A DNA stretch of 64,000 nucleotides from Mangifera indica (Eukaryota > Streptophyta > Magnoliopsida > Sapindales > Anacardiaceae): contig NC_058150.1 of NCBI RefSeq assembly GCF_011075055.1, positions 8,904,330-8,968,329 of the forward strand. Direction: 5' to 3'. The notes beneath the pieces were generated by a model. It was not told where the DNA came from. It saw only the letters and a list, made by a program, of their open reading frames with translations, and made no database searches. This document shows, in pieces, positions 39,401-53,807 of the stretch; position 1 is the first letter of the stretch; each line of letters opens with the position of its first letter. The position numbers and the translations under genes were made by a program.

Positions 39401-41538
39401 TTAGTGAAACTATTATTAAGAATTGGAATGGACGTTTGCCATAAAGGTGGATGCCCATTTATGTATTGAGAAGGCCATATTTGTCATATTGCATAAATTG
39501 CGTGAAATTGGTTAAGTGTGGGAGGACGAACAAACGTTAATGGTGGTATGCATGCATGTTTATTAGTTTGCTAAATTTGAAATTGGATAAAGACTAGTTT
39601 CACAATGATTTTGGGATCTGTATTTAAGTGAGAAACGACTAGAACGACCATTCATGGGGGCAAATGACTATTCTTGACGTTATTTCTAGAAAAATAAAAG
39701 GATTTCTGCAGTTGTTTGGTTTACTTTTCTTATTTTTACAACCTAGAGTGAAAAAGTGTGAGTTGAGAGATTTTGGAGCACTAAGACACCGAAACATTGG
39801 AAAACTCAAAGCCATGTAAAGAACTTGCTTTCTTTGAAAGAGAGGTAAGTAAATGATGTTCTCTTTACAGGTTTAATTTGGCAGCTTATAAAATATGTTT
39901 TGGTCTAGTCTTTTGTGTTGATCTTGAGTATTTTGTATGATTGTGATAGAGGCATGCTTAGTATTGTATAATATACGTAGTGGATATGGTATGTATATGT
40001 ATATAGTTATATTGATTTAGTGTGTTGTAAGAAATTGATGTTCAGTTTATGATATGAGATATGGATGTATGTTTGATGGTTATTTTGAGATAGAAACACG
40101 TTTAAGGTTGCTTACTATTGATTTTGGACTTGAAGTTGTTGTGGTTGGCTGAAAATTGTAAGGAACAGGTTGATCCCTTAGGTTAAAGATATTATTCTCA
40201 TTCACTATGGGAACATGCGTTAGGTAGCAAAGACCATGAATGTCTGTTTGGTATAGGACGAATGCTCATTCAGGGTGATCCAAGATGAACAATTAGTGTA
40301 AGAACAAACAAATATGGATGGTGAAGACATTAATGTTGTTAGTCAGTTGTTAGTCAAAGATTTAGGTAAATGACTGTTCAGACTAATGAAGTGATGCTTG
40401 TTCATGGGCAATGTGAACTGAACATGGAGCAAAGGTAATGGATGCTTGTTCGTGTATTATGGTAAAAGACTAATTTACCTTTATATTATGTGTTAACAAA
40501 GAGATAAGTGTGGAAAGGCCCTAATAAAGGCGAAGACGAATAAGATAGGTATTTGGGGGTACTTGACTATGTGGACAACAACACGAACCCTAACTAAAGT
40601 AGATACGATTCAAAATAAAAAATGATGTATATCTTTTTTTAATCATTGAACTGTGCGTAATGTGGTGGTGAAAACATTAAAGCTAGTTTATGTGACATTG
40701 ATATCTGTATGGTTTATTATGCACCCAAACGTTAAGCGCTTTAGCAACTAGGATGCTTGTGCACGTTCTCGGTGTTAAATACCTTAACATCTAGGATGCT
40801 TGTGTAATATAGGAGAGGCTTAGGGTTTGACTCTTCGTTTGATTAATGTATCTTTAGCTTGAAGCGTAGTCAATAAGTGTATTGAATGTATTTTTTGATA
40901 GACATCTAGGATGCCATTTACTATCACTAGATGTTCAAGGCACCGATGCACATCATTTCACATTGTGAATGGAGATATGATACTGGTACTAGAATAGTTC
41001 AGATGGGCATTTGAGATCCTAAGAAAACATTTGAAAGTACCACATTAAGATTAAGTATTGGAACACAATGATAATGGTATATGATGTATGCAAGATGCTA
41101 AGAGGTCATCTACTTATTAAATGTTTTTACGTATTATGTTCCTTGTTGGGGTTTTGTAGGTATTTGGAATAGTGGGATAACGGGGGAGCCAACAGGTCAG
41201 CTCAGGATGTTGCATGATGTGAGAGGCATTTTGGTTAATATGTTATGTAGACATTTGTTACATATTTAATATTTACCTTTTATTATAGGACTTATGTATT
41301 ATGATTATGCACTATTATTATGGTTGTTTGGATTTTAGGCACTTATGTATGAACTTGATTTTAAACTTTATTTTATATACGATGATTCAATTGTGTGTTT
41401 ACACATTTTTACACACTATATGTGAATTAGTAACATTAGATTTTTAATTCTATTACTAGTTGAGAAAAAGTTTAAATTAGCACGTCTCATCGAGTCTATA
41501 TTTCGAGTAAGGGTATGTATCTAGAAAGAGGTGTTACA
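39400..41538 (+). repeat. Probable LTR end of a plus-strand gypsy chromovirus
   Basis: The right end GTGTTACA at 41538 is followed two bases later by TTGGTATTAGAGT (41543-41555), one or two bases off the initiator-Met primer site, then ATGATTTTGGAACCT. The same layout (GTTACA, AG, TTGGTATCAGAGC, TTGATTTTAGAACC) occurs on the minus strand at the chromovirus near 50257-50293. The left boundary is not determined; the number given is only where related-looking sequence begins. Confidence 0.45.
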
Positions 41539-41542
41539 AGTT

Positions 41543-41780
41543 TTGGTATTAGAGTATGATTTTGGAACCTAAAAAGGTGTATAAGTCTAAGTGACTAAAA
41601 ATGCATAAGTTGTGTAATAACCCCTCATGCAACATTGACCACTCTTGCATGCCCACCATTGTAAAAAAAATTTTAATCTGTATTTGAATTGTGGTACATC
41701 TGCCTAAGTTATTTGTTTACTTTCAGGATAAGGAGATCCAAGAGATTGATTGGTGAAGCTTAGGATGTCTGATGTGCCTA
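41543..41780 (+). other. Primer-binding site and leader of a truncated gypsy element
   Basis: Starts with the primer-site-like TTGGTATTAGAGT and continues without a recognisable gag before the next repeat begins near 41790. The matching 3' portion of the element is not in the window. Confidence 0.4.
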
Positions 41781-41791
41781 AGAATCAAAGT

Positions 41792-42415
41792 TGGTGTTTA
41801 TGGTTAATTAGGGTAATGATTATAAGGGTTTGGATCAATACTCAAACAAAAAAATATAAAAAGAAGAATTAACAACCCTTGTTTGATAATAATATTGCCA
41901 CAAAAAAGAAAAAGCTAAGTTGATTCGCCACACTCTAAGAAAGAAAGAATAAGAGTGATAAAAATCGATAAGAATTTGTTATTAAACAAATAACTTGCTT
42001 AAATAAGAATTGAAATAAAGGCCAATAGTACTTTAACAATTCTTCAACTCAAATTCTAAAATCGTTTTACACCTTTTTATATAGGGAACAAACCTAAAAG
42101 GTAGCAAAATAGGATTCCTTTTACAATTAGGACTCTCACTATTGCCATCAATGCTAATAGTCTTAATTACACAAGGTTTTCTATTAAATATTCCTTAATT
42201 TATTCAAATAACAATTCCTTATCCTATTCAAACACTTAAATAATATCCTAACTTAATTATGATTCATAAAGCAAATAAAAATAAGATTTTTGAAACAAAT
42301 AAAACTCTTAAACAACTAGAAAACTAGAATTGCTAGGAAACTAAACTCTGATTGAATTTTTTTAGTTTTTTCAAATGAATTTCCATCTAAACAAGCCTTT
42401 TCATCATGTTTTGTT
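41792..42415. repeat. Dispersed repeat R, copy 1 (uninterrupted)
   Basis: Matches 62094-63365 in the same orientation, apart from a 643-bp foldback element present only there. Shared blocks include GATTATAAGGGTTTGGAT, GTTGATTCGCCACACTCTAAG, TATATAGGGAACAAACCT-like text and TTCCATCTAAACAAGC. About 0.6 kb, no coding potential; it may be a solo LTR. Confidence 0.75.
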
Positions 42416-42564
42416 AAATATACACATCACCTAGCATGTTCCATGTCATTTGCCATGTTTTTGAAGATTGCCACTATAGGGTTTTAGGGTGCCATTAACA
42501 GACAACTTTTTAAATTATCAAAGATGCTAAAACCCATTCAAGATGCCCTTTTTTAATACATATA

Positions 42565-43797
42565 TTCATAAACATGTTAAACACACATAGGGTGTTTAGA
42601 AATTATACCTATGTTGTTGGCTCCTCTAAGACTTGATGTGACTATGTAAAAATCGCTATCTAACCTTTTTAAGATAACACCTTGGTATCCACGTAAAACA
42701 TGAATATGAGGCAATCTCTAAAGAAGGCTAGTAGGGCTTCTGTCTATTGGATCTTGGAAATTAGATCATGCCAATGAAAGCTTGCATCAACAAGATATTA
42801 GGCATAGAGATATGTGTTTAAGATTGTTGTGTTAAAAAATTTGACTCAAACTAAACACCTTTATTTATAAGGTGTGTATGAATCCTAAGTTAGTTAGGAC
42901 TATAATTACTTAGGTGATAAGGTGTCCAAGAGTTTTTATCGAATTAAACTCTTAATTTTTTGAAAGTTTTAATGCATAAAAATCCTAATTAAATTAGGAT
43001 TCTAACTTAACCTAAACTTTTTATTAAACAAGAACTTTGAAGAATCTTTGTTTAACTAAAACACCTTACCTATGAGTTAACTCAACTAGTTGACTCTCAT
43101 CTATCATTTGGCCTTACTCGGTTGGACTCTTAAGTGGGTCCAATTGAAACCATATAATGCATTTGCAAAATGTCACATGGCACCGTGAACACTAAATGAT
43201 TCCAATCAAAACACATCTATATGTCTCTCTCTTTTAAGACCTTAGAATTGTCGTCAAATGATCCTTGCCTCTTGGTTCATATCAGCCCCTTATTAAGCTC
43301 TCTATTGAATTGGTAGTGTCTGAATTTAGGTCTAATTTAGATACTGACTAAGATTGGCCTCTAGCAAAGTGTCATGGCCACCCGGACAACAAAGTGTCGA
43401 CGAACATCTCTATAAGCTTTTATAACATCACAGTTTTATGCAATTCAATCCTTTCATCAACGATATATGTTAAGGTTGAGACATATAAATGTGCCTATTT
43501 CAGTAGTTCCTTGATATGAGTTGATACACATTAATGATTTACATAGATTAGATTACAACTTTATCCCATTGTAGCTACAGATTTAAGCAATCATGAATGT
43601 CTTTGAACATTTGTATATGAGATATCTTTTTTGGTGCTCAAGAGTGATGAATCTTTTTTGATAAATTATAACCTCCATGTATCTCAAGTTAAAGGATCAC
43701 ACACACCTATAATGTTTAGAGGATTTGTTCCATAGACAATGGAGTAACCATCCATATAGATATTACACCAAGCTGTCAACAAATAGCTTAAATGTTG
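42565..43797 (-). repeat. Partial copy of copia LTR family A, inverted
   Basis: Collinear with 22680-23950, for example TAACACCTTGGTATCCACGT near 42685 against GTGACACCTTGGTATCAACGT near 22792, and AATGGAGTAACCATCCATATAGAT near its end. Both ends of the LTR are missing, and the right side stops where the chromovirus gag fragment starts. Confidence 0.65.
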
Positions 43798-44197
43798 AAG
43801 ATGTTAAGTCACATTTTTTGTATCATGCCCTATGTTAGAGGTATGTGAGTTGTCTCACTTCCCTACGTAAGGGGCCTCTATATGCTCTCTCATTATCTTT
43901 GTGAAAATCTCTTACACATTATATGCATTGAGTCCCCTTTGAGGTACCTGAGGAGCTGCTCCCTCACTCTGGCTCCTTTGAGAGGGATCTACTGGTGTTT
44001 GGCTCATAGCTTCTGAAAATAAACTTATCAGTCCCATAAAACTCAACACCCATAAAACTCAGCAGGTATAAATGAAAACTTAACTTATAGTTATTGGTTA
44101 TGAGGGTGGTTAGCGTGGCTGGAGGGTATTCCATACTACTTCACTTTGTTTTAGAAAACATTTTTTTGGGTTCCAAAATCAGACTCTGATACTAACG
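43798..44197 (-). pseudogene. Second, truncated chromovirus 5' internal region (leader and gag start)
   Basis: Collinear with 49930-50287: a decayed primer-binding site (minus strand TTAGTATCAGAGT, 44183-44195), a leader, then an ATG at about 44007 with MSQTPVDPSQRSQSEGAAP and a stop after about 33 codons. The corresponding start in the main element is at 50124. This region lies beyond the 3' LTR of the main element, where host DNA would be expected, so a second copy of the internal region follows that LTR. Confidence 0.75.
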
Positions 44198-45702
<1,505 letters not shown>

Positions 45703-45759
45703 ACTCTTCCTCCTTACAAGAATTCCATCTTCAAAATTCATAAAAACAACTCTGGATAC

Positions 45760-48700
45760 TTCTCTCTCATGGTCTGCTCCTTTTCCTAGATGACCTTCTC
45801 TATCTTTTGGTTTCTTTATAGAACCTTTACTAGAGCTATTTAATTCTCTTGTCAAGTATTTGAATTGTTCTTTCTTCACAACTAAGGTCTTATGATAATT
45901 AAATATCATCTGTATTCAAGACTTGAGAATGATCACCAAGGTACTTCCTTAAATATGAGACATGAAATGCATTATAAATCCGGTCCACACTGGTTTGTAA
46001 GGCCAATTTGTAAGCCACTTTACCAACTCTCTTAACTATCTCATATGGACCAATATATTTAGAAGCTAGTTTTCCTTTCTTTCCAAATCTCATCAAATGC
46101 TTGAATGGAACAACCTTTACAAATACAAACTCACCCACATTGAATTCCAAGTCTCGACTTTAATGGTCTGCATAACATTTCTATTGATCCTAGGCTTGTT
46201 TCATTCTTTGCCTGATCAGTTGGACCTTATTGATCATTTTCTAGGTCAACTCAGGCCTAAGGGATCAGGATAACACATCTTTCTCTCCTATCTTATCCTA
46301 GTGGAGAGGAAAATGACATATTTTACCATATAATGCCTCATAAGGTGTCATCTGAATAGTCGCATAGTAACTATTATTATAAGCAAACTCTACCAAGGGC
46401 AAAATTTCTACTTAAGTAGCTTTATGATCCAGGTAACAAGCTTTCAACATGTCTTCCAAAATCTAAATAACCCTCTCCGTCTTACCATCTATTTAAAGAT
46501 GATATGTTGTACTAAATTTCAAATTAGTACCCATGGATCCTTGGAGACTTTTTCAAACAATTGATACAAATCTTGTATCATGATCAAGTACTATGGTCTT
46601 GGGTACCCTATGTAATTTGACAATCTCCTTAGTTGATAGTAGTATCTTTGATAAGTAGGAAATGAGCTGACTTGGTTAATCTATCAATAATCACTTAGAT
46701 AACATTGTATCTATTCTAAACTCTAGGGAGCCCACTGATGAAATCCATGGAGATATGCTCTTATTTCTATTCTGAAATCTACGGAGGCTGAAGTAACCTT
46801 GAAGGTCTCTGGTGTTCGGCCTTAATCTATTGATAGGTGAGACATCAAATAACAAACTCACTTATATCCTTTTTCATGCTTGACCATCGAAAATGCCTCT
46901 TTAAATCCTGATATATCTTTACACCACTAAGATGGGCAGTGTAAAGAGAATTATGAGTCTCTGTAAGAATCTTCTATCTCAATTCGGCTATTTAGGGAAT
47001 TCAGTTTTTGAATCTAAGAACTTTATTTGATACTTGGAAATCTATCTCAAGACTTTTTTGAACTTTTTGAATTGTTCGTTGACACCGCTCATCTCGTGTC
47101 TGAGACTCTCTAATCTTATCTATAAGAGGGCTGAATCTCTAATCTAGCGAAGACTCCAATCATAATCTTAATATACTTTCAGTCTATATCTTTTTGAATT
47201 TCTCTTTGGATCGTCAATTATAATATCATCATGTTTCTACTGATGACATTTAATATCATAATCATAGTCTTTTACTAACTCGAACTATCGCCTTTATCTA
47301 ATATTTAACTCTTTCTGAGTGAAGAAATATCTTATGCTCTTATGGTTAATGTAAATATTACATCTTACCCCATATAAATAGTATCTCTAGAGTTTCAAAG
47401 CAAAAATCACTGCTGCTAACTCTAAATCATGAGCGGGGTATCAACTTTCGAATTCTTTCAACTATCTCGAGGCTTATGTTATCACCTTGCCTTGTTGCAT
47501 CAACACTGCTCCTAAAATACCATGTGAGGTATCGGTATACAAATCGTACTCAACTCTCTCTTCTAGAAGTGCTAACACATGAGTAGTAGTCAATCTACTT
47601 TTTAATTCCTTGAAACTTGCCTCACAAGTATCTGATTACTAAAATGGCATAGCTTTCTCTGTGAGAATTGTAAGAGGTCTAGCTAATCTGGTAAATCCTT
47701 CAACAAACCTCTAGTAATACCCTGCCAAACCTAGGAAACTATAAACCTCATTGACTGTCTTTGGTCTTTACTACTCGACTACAACCACAATCTTACTGCG
47801 ATCCGCATATCTACCCTCTATCAAAATCACATGCCCCACAAAGGTAACTCTATCTAGCCAAAATTTATATTTCGAGAATTTGATGTACATTTGTTTCTCT
47901 TTCAGCCTTTAGAGGGTAAACCTCAAGTACTGCTAATGCTCCTCTCGACTATAGGAATACATAAGATGTCATCAATGAATATCATGATAAATTTATCTAG
48001 ACAATCGTGGAATACCCTGTTAATCAAATCCATAAATACCTCATTCGAAAAGCTATCTTGGGGATATCTTGCTCTGCCACTCTTATCTGGTGATAACCAG
48101 ATCTTAAATCTATCTTAGAGAAGACCATAAATCCTCTCAAATGATCAAATAAGTTATCAATCATGGGTAGCAAATACTTGTTCTTATCTGTGACTTTATT
48201 TAGCTCTCTATAATCAATGTACATTCTCATGGGCCCGTCTTTCTTTTTCACAAATAAAATAAGAGCTTCCTAAGAAGAATAGCTCGGTCTAATAAAATCA
48301 TGATTTAATAACTCATGAAACTATTTCTTTAATTCTTACAACTCGATAGGGGCCATTTAGTAGGGTGCTCTCGAAATAGGTACTATGCTTGGTGCTAGCT
48401 CTATAACAAACTCAAACTCTTGCTCGAGAGCTAATCCTAGTAACTCACTCAAGAACACATCTAGAAACTCTTGTACCACTGGCGTCTCATCGATACTTAG
48501 GCCTGACTCAATCTTGCTCACTACAAGAGCCAAATATCCACTACACCATTTTCTCAACATTTTACTGGCCTTCAACATATTGATCAACAAACTCTAGATC
48601 ACTAAACTCAAACTAATCTCCAGATTATAGGTTAAATCTCACTTTCTTCTTTTTACAATCAATCTCAGCTCTATATCTGCCTAAGAAGTCTATCCCTAAA

Positions 48701-50124
48701 ATCATGTCAAAATCTGACATTTCAAACACAATCAAGTCCACCAGTAGTTGTCTACCCTAAATCACAACATTTTGTCCTAGCAACATCATCTCACTAATGA
48801 CTGACCCTCTATAAAGCAACTCTATCATTATCCTCTAGGTTATTTTGATGGGTCATACCCTTAACCTCTCAAGCAAACTCTTAGCTACAAAACAATAAGT
48901 AACCTCATAATCAACTAAAACATAAATAAGAGTATCAAGATAAAGAATCTGACTTGTGATTACTGATGAGTTGGTATCTACTAGGCCCTTTGTGATCATA
49001 TAAACTATGACTATGATCTCTCTTACAGCTATTGCTACTCTACTCTCACTGGGGTAATTATACAAAAATGGGCGATACGTCTGAGCTAATGACATATGAA
49101 ATAAACTGCCTAGCCTGTCAAACATTTTCCTTTATGTTGCTTCCTACATTTCTAATAAACTGGGATCTTATGTCCTCTCTATTTCTTCCCACTCTTCCAT
49201 TTTTTTTAATACCTTTAAATTTGAGAGGTCGTTTACCCTTCCTATCCTAGTCTGGAAGAAACCCTCTCTGTGTTGAAACTAAATCACTACTTATCAGGGG
49301 AACTGGCATGGTAATAGACGGTATAACTATTTACCCTATAATCTGATTGAACCTCTTCCTCACAAAAGCCTCTACCTTTAAAGCTCTATCGAGGGCCTCT
49401 GCATAAGTCTCGAGTGGCATGCCCCTATCATAACATCTTGGGCTATCTCCATAGCTAACTTATGCATAAACTTTTGCATATGCCTTACCTTTGTAGTAGC
49501 TATCTCGTGGGCATAAACTTTTGCATATGACAACTGATTGAACTTCGTAGAATATTCTTTCATTGAATTTGTTCATTAAACTAGATTAATAAACTCTTAG
49601 GCCCTAATGCAAGTAACATCAGAGTTTCTGTACTTTGCCTCAAATTGATACCTGAACTTGAACCAAGTCATTTCTAAGACATTGATCGTTTCTCTAACTA
49701 AGTTCCATTATATTCTTGCCCCTAACTTGAAAAAATAGATGGCATATCTCACTCTTTCTTAGTCGGTCATGTCAAATATGGTCATGACCCTATCTACTAA
49801 TTCCAATTATGCTTCAACTGCTATTGGGTCTTTTACACCACCAAATTTTTGAGGTTAGTGCATACTAGGGAGGTTGAAAAAACCATGCAACTAAGTCCTT
49901 ACTAGGGCTGTAGTAGATGTTGAAGTCAACTTTATCGTATCATGCCTTAGTATCGGTGGTATGTGCGTTGTCTCACTTTTTTGCAAAGGGGCCCTTCTAT
50001 GTTCTCTTATCATTTCTCTAAAAATCTCTCACACATCGTATGCACTGAGTCCTCCCTGAGATACCTAGAGAGCTGCTTCTTCACTTTGACTCTTTTGAGA
50101 GGGATTTATAGGTGTTCGATTCAT
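45760..50124 (-). pseudogene. Ty3/gypsy chromovirus gag-pol, heavily mutated
   Basis: Minus-strand order: gag start (ATG at 50124, reading MNRTPINPSQKSQ), gag core (49378-49563), retroviral-type protease (48853-49125), reverse transcriptase (48590-48024 with [17 protein letters not shown]), RNase H (about 47700-47200), integrase (about 47000-46150), integrase C-terminus (46150-45899, YIGPYEIVKRVGKVAYKL then IYNAFHVSYLRKYL) and a broken chromodomain (about 45880-45770, LVKVL, then EKEQTMREKYPEL). The chromodomain and long LTRs point to the Tekay/Del lineage. Many stops and frameshifts; no part is a functional frame. Confidence 0.85.
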
Positions 50125-50272
50125 AGGTCCTGAAAATAAACTCATTAGTCCCACAAAACTTAACACTCACAAAACTTATTGTGATCGATTGTGAGGGTGG
50201 TTATTGTGGCTGTAGGGTATTCCATACTACTCCATTTTGTTTTAGAAAACATCTTTTGGGTTCTAAAATCAA

Positions 50273-50285
50273 GCTCTGATACCAA
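50273..50285 (-). other. Chromovirus primer-binding site
   Basis: The minus strand reads TTGGTATCAGAGC, a perfect plant initiator-Met tRNA primer site, two bases from the LTR end at 50288. It fixes the direction of the element. Confidence 0.85.
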
Positions 50286-50521
50286 CTTGTAACATTCCTA
50301 TCTAGAAGTACTACCCTTCAGAGGAATAATGTTACTAATTAATATATAAAACATCTATTTAAAAAGAAAACTTTAAAATGAACTCGCCACTAAAAGCATT
50401 TAGAACTTGTTCTGTGAAAACTAAAAATTTGAAAGCAAACATAAGATGTATATATCACATACAAAAACTAATGTGAAATCATCTGAAATCATAGAGTAAT
50501 CATGTACATACCCCTAGATAC

Positions 50522-51955
50522 TGTTGTCTTGAGGAGTCATTATGCTCTTATTTTGATGATAACAAACTAATATGTCCCTAAACATATTGACTAATGATTT
50601 TACTTGAGTGTGAGCTTAGATTGCAAGGATTTATCTAATGCACTTGAAGGAGTTTCAAGATGGAAATGAAAGAGAAGAGTCAATTGAAGAATTATTGAAG
50701 ATTTGAAGAAAAACTCAAGTGTTAGGTAGATATATTTGTAATTTAGAGCATTCGTTTTGATTAGAATATTTATTTGCATGGGATAGCTCACTTGAAAACT
50801 CATTTTCATATCTTTCACATTTTGGGTTAAAATGTCGTTTTTCAAACTTATTGGTTTAAGCCAATTCTTTCACCAAAGTTTATTAATTCTTTTAAAATGA
50901 TGAAGTTTTGTGAACCACATTTTTATATCTTAAAGTTGGTTTTGAAAGAATTTTCAAAATTGGGTTAAATTGTCACTTTTCAAAGTTTTAGGGGTCAAAT
51001 TGCAGTTTTTGAAAATCCAGGGGGTAAAATGTAATAAAATTCGGTCGACCGAATTTCACCGACCGAATCAGCTTCCGAATTATTCAGAAGCCATGTATTT
51101 TGGCTTCAGAAATTCGGTCAACCGAATTAAATTCGGTCGACCGAATTTTGGTTTGAATTTTTCCAACGGCTAGTGCCACGTAAGCTCCACGGAAGTGCCA
51201 CGTCACATCCGGTTGACCGAATTCCATCCGGTCGACCGAATTGTGCGTTTTCTGGAAAATTAAAACGGCTATCTTTGTGCACAACGGTAACTTTCCTTAT
51301 TTTTCCCTATATAAACCCAATCAATTTCGTTCGAAAACAACTTTTGCCACCAAGAACTTTCATATATTTGAGAGCAAATTAGTTTTGAGCTATTGACTTG
51401 CAAATTATTCTCTCTAATCAAAACCCTTGCTTTTACACTTTGTAATTTCATTTGCTTTGGGTTGTACTAAGCTTTAACTTTCATATACACTTTGAGAGAG
51501 ATCATATTTCAACATTTATACTAAAATTCGTGTTATAAAAGAGTGAGGTTCACTCTTGGAGAGATTAGCAAATTTCTAGTGAGAGAAATTGAGCTTTAAC
51601 ACTTGTAAAGGTTAATAGCACCTTGGAAGCTATTTTGGCTGTGAAGAAAAGCTTGGTTGAGGTTTAGTCAACCAAGGATTAGTGGAATACTCCAAGGGAG
51701 AAAGCTTGGAGGAGTGGACGTAGGCCGGGTTGAGTCGAACCACTATACATCGCGTGTTTGATTTTCTCTTCCCTTAAACTTATATTTTATGTCATGTTAT
51801 TTTGATTGTTTGAGATATTTTAGTTATCTTCATACATTGGATTAAAAATAGGCAACATTATTTGATTTGAATAAATTGCTTTAATTCTCAAATTTGGTAA
51901 AGATAGTTTTAAAATTGCCTAATTCACCCCCCCTCTTAGGCCATTCGATCCTACA
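50522..51955 (+). repeat. 5' LTR of the SIRE-like element
   Basis: 1434 bp, TGTTGTCTTG...CCTACA. Contains a cluster of palindromic CGGTCGACCG words (51037-51242), a TATA box at 51308 and a pyrimidine-rich 3' end ending just before the primer site. Confidence 0.95.
51308..51315 (+). promoter_or_regulatory. LTR TATA box
   Basis: TATATAAA in the context CCCTATATAAACCC within the 5' LTR, about 645 bp before the LTR end. The transcript would start about 25-35 bases downstream, making U3 about 0.8 kb. The identical copy in the 3' LTR is at 59320-59327. Confidence 0.6.
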
Positions 51956-51957
51956 AT

Positions 51958-51969
51958 TGGTATCAGAGC
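51958..51969 (+). other. SIRE-like element primer-binding site
   Basis: TGGTATCAGAGC, complementary to the 3' end of plant initiator-Met tRNA, two bases after the LTR end. The gag ATG is 38 bases further on. Confidence 0.95.
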
Positions 51970-52007
51970 TTGGTTGCTCATTATCATAAACTTAACCGTT
52001 TAGAGCA

Positions 52008-53789
52008 ATGGCCATGAACCTAGGAAAATCCCATACCGTTAGTGAAGGGCTTGCCCCTAATAGACCGCCATTGTTTGATGGCACCGGATATGCCCATTGG
52101 AAAAATCGCATGTCGATTTTCCTTCAAAGTGATTATGAATTGTGGGATGTAGTGCAAGATGGACCTTTTGTTCCTATGAAAGAAGTGGATGGAAAACAAG
52201 TGCCCAAAACTAGGGAAGAAATGACCCCTCAAGATAAGAAGAATATTGCCATTAATGCTAGAGCTATGAATGTGTTATATTGTGCATTAAATGAATATAA
52301 CTTTAACAAGGTACAAGCTTGTACCTCGGCTAAAGAAATTTGGGAATTATTGATGGTGTCAAATGAGGGGACTTCACAAGTCAAAGAGACTAAAATTAGC
52401 ATGCTCACACACTCATACGAGTTGTTTAGGATGAATGAAAATGAAACCATTAGTGACATGTTTGATAGATTTATTACTATTGTGAATGAATTGAAAAATC
52501 TTGGCAAAGTTTATACTAACCAAGAAAATGTCAAGAAACTTCTTAGATGTTTGCCTCCCTCTTGGGATCCCAAAGTAACGGCAATCGAAGAAGCAAAGGA
52601 TGTCAAGACTCTACCTCTTGAAGAACTTTTAGGTTCACTTCTCACTCATGAGCTTACTATGAAGCAACGACAAATTGAAGAAGTGGAAAAGAAGAAAAAG
52701 AGTATTGCCTTCAAATCATCAATCAAAGAGAATGAAAAGTTCCTAGAAGAGGAAGAGGAGACATCAAATGATGAAGATGAAGACATTGCACTCTTGAGTA
52801 GAAAGATTGGAAAGCTTCTAAGGAATAGAAAGCTAAGAAGAAATGGAAACTTCATAAAAAAGGATGTTTCTAAAGGTGAAAGGGGAGAAAGACAAAGGAG
52901 GGAACAAATTGTGTGCTATGAATGCAAGAAGCCGGGACACATCAAATATGATTGCCCTCTCCTCAAAATTGGTAGATCGAAAAAGAAAGCAATGAAAGCT
53001 ACGTGGGATGATAGCGATGAAAGTGAATCCGAAAGAGAGGATAATGAAGTGGCCAACATGTGTTTCATGGCAACTACAAATAATGAGGTAACTAACTCTA
53101 ACTCATCTAATACTTTTGATGATTTAGATGACATAGATGATGAGATAGATGAAAACCCCTCATATGAAGAGTTATATGATACACTTGAAGAGATGAATGA
53201 AAAACTTGCTCTTTGCATGTCTAAAAATGCAACCCTTAAAAAGAAAAATTTTAATTTGGAAAAGGAAAATGAATCCTTAAAGAAAGAAAATGAAAATCTT
53301 AACCAAAAAATCCTTAAGCTTAAAGGAAAAGAAAATGAAGAAAACAAGTATTCCATTTTTGAAAAAAAAAAACAAAAGTTTGAAAATGATCTTTGCATAG
53401 CCAAAAAGGAAAAAGAAATTATAGAAAATGAAACTGAAGTTTTAAAAAGGGGAGCAAAAGATTTAAGTGAAATAGTTTTAAAATTTAAAAATGGAAAAGA
53501 CATTCTTGATAAAATGCTTGGTGTGCAAAGGGGAGTCTTAAACAAAAGAGGACTTGGTTATAAACCTTTTATCAAGGCAAAATATTTAAAAAATTATTTT
53601 GTTAAAGCTTCAACTTCAAGTGAATCAAATATAACTTGCAATTATTGTGGAAATAAAGGTCATATCTCATCATCTTGCCCAATTCAAAAGAAACATCATA
53701 TGGGCACTAAGAAAGTGTGGGTTCTTAAGGGAACAAAAACTAACCACAAAGGACCCAACATGATTTGGGTACCTAAGTCAAATTCTTGA
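52008..53789 (+). CDS. Gag of the SIRE-like element
   Basis: An uninterrupted 593-codon frame. The N-terminal part (about 15-225, with PPLFDGTGYAHWKNRM and CLPPSWDPKV) is the copia capsid domain (DUF4219/UBN2 type). Next comes a basic/acidic linker and a CCHC zinc knuckle at about 303-316 (CYECKKPGHIKYDC). A long Glu/Lys/Asn-rich coiled-coil-like region (about 375-500) follows, then a second CCHC knuckle at about 544-557 (CNYCGNKGHISSSC). The length and the second knuckle are typical of SIRE-type Gag, which packages RNA in cytoplasmic particles. The frame ends in TGA (53787-53789); pol continues in the same frame. The start is the first ATG after the primer site and gives the full capsid domain. 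Confidence 0.92.
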   Translation: MAMNLGKSHTVSEGLAPNRPPLFDGTGYAHWKNRMSIFLQSDYELWDVVQDGPFVPMKEVDGKQVPKTREEMTPQDKKNIAINARAMNVLYCALNEYNFNKVQACTSAKEIWELLMVSNEGTSQVKETKISMLTHSYELFRMNENETISDMFDRFITIVNELKNLGKVYTNQENVKKLLRCLPPSWDPKVTAIEEAKDVKTLPLEELLGSLLTHELTMKQRQIEEVEKKKKSIAFKSSIKENEKFLEEEEETSNDEDEDIALLSRKIGKLLRNRKLRRNGNFIKKDVSKGERGERQRREQIVCYECKKPGHIKYDCPLLKIGRSKKKAMKATWDDSDESESEREDNEVANMCFMATTNNEVTNSNSSNTFDDLDDIDDEIDENPSYEELYDTLEEMNEKLALCMSKNATLKKKNFNLEKENESLKKENENLNQKILKLKGKENEENKYSIFEKKKQKFENDLCIAKKEKEIIENETEVLKRGAKDLSEIVLKFKNGKDILDKMLGVQRGVLNKRGLGYKPFIKAKYLKNYFVKASTSSESNITCNYCGNKGHISSSCPIQKKHHMGTKKVWVLKGTKTNHKGPNMIWVPKSNS

Positions 53790-53807
53790 ATCTTCCATTG
53801 TGTTTAG

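Noticed and set aside
52916..53545. 209-codon minus-strand frame opposite gag
   Set aside because: It is the antisense shadow of the Lys/Glu-rich gag coiled-coil; S/F-rich with no domain.
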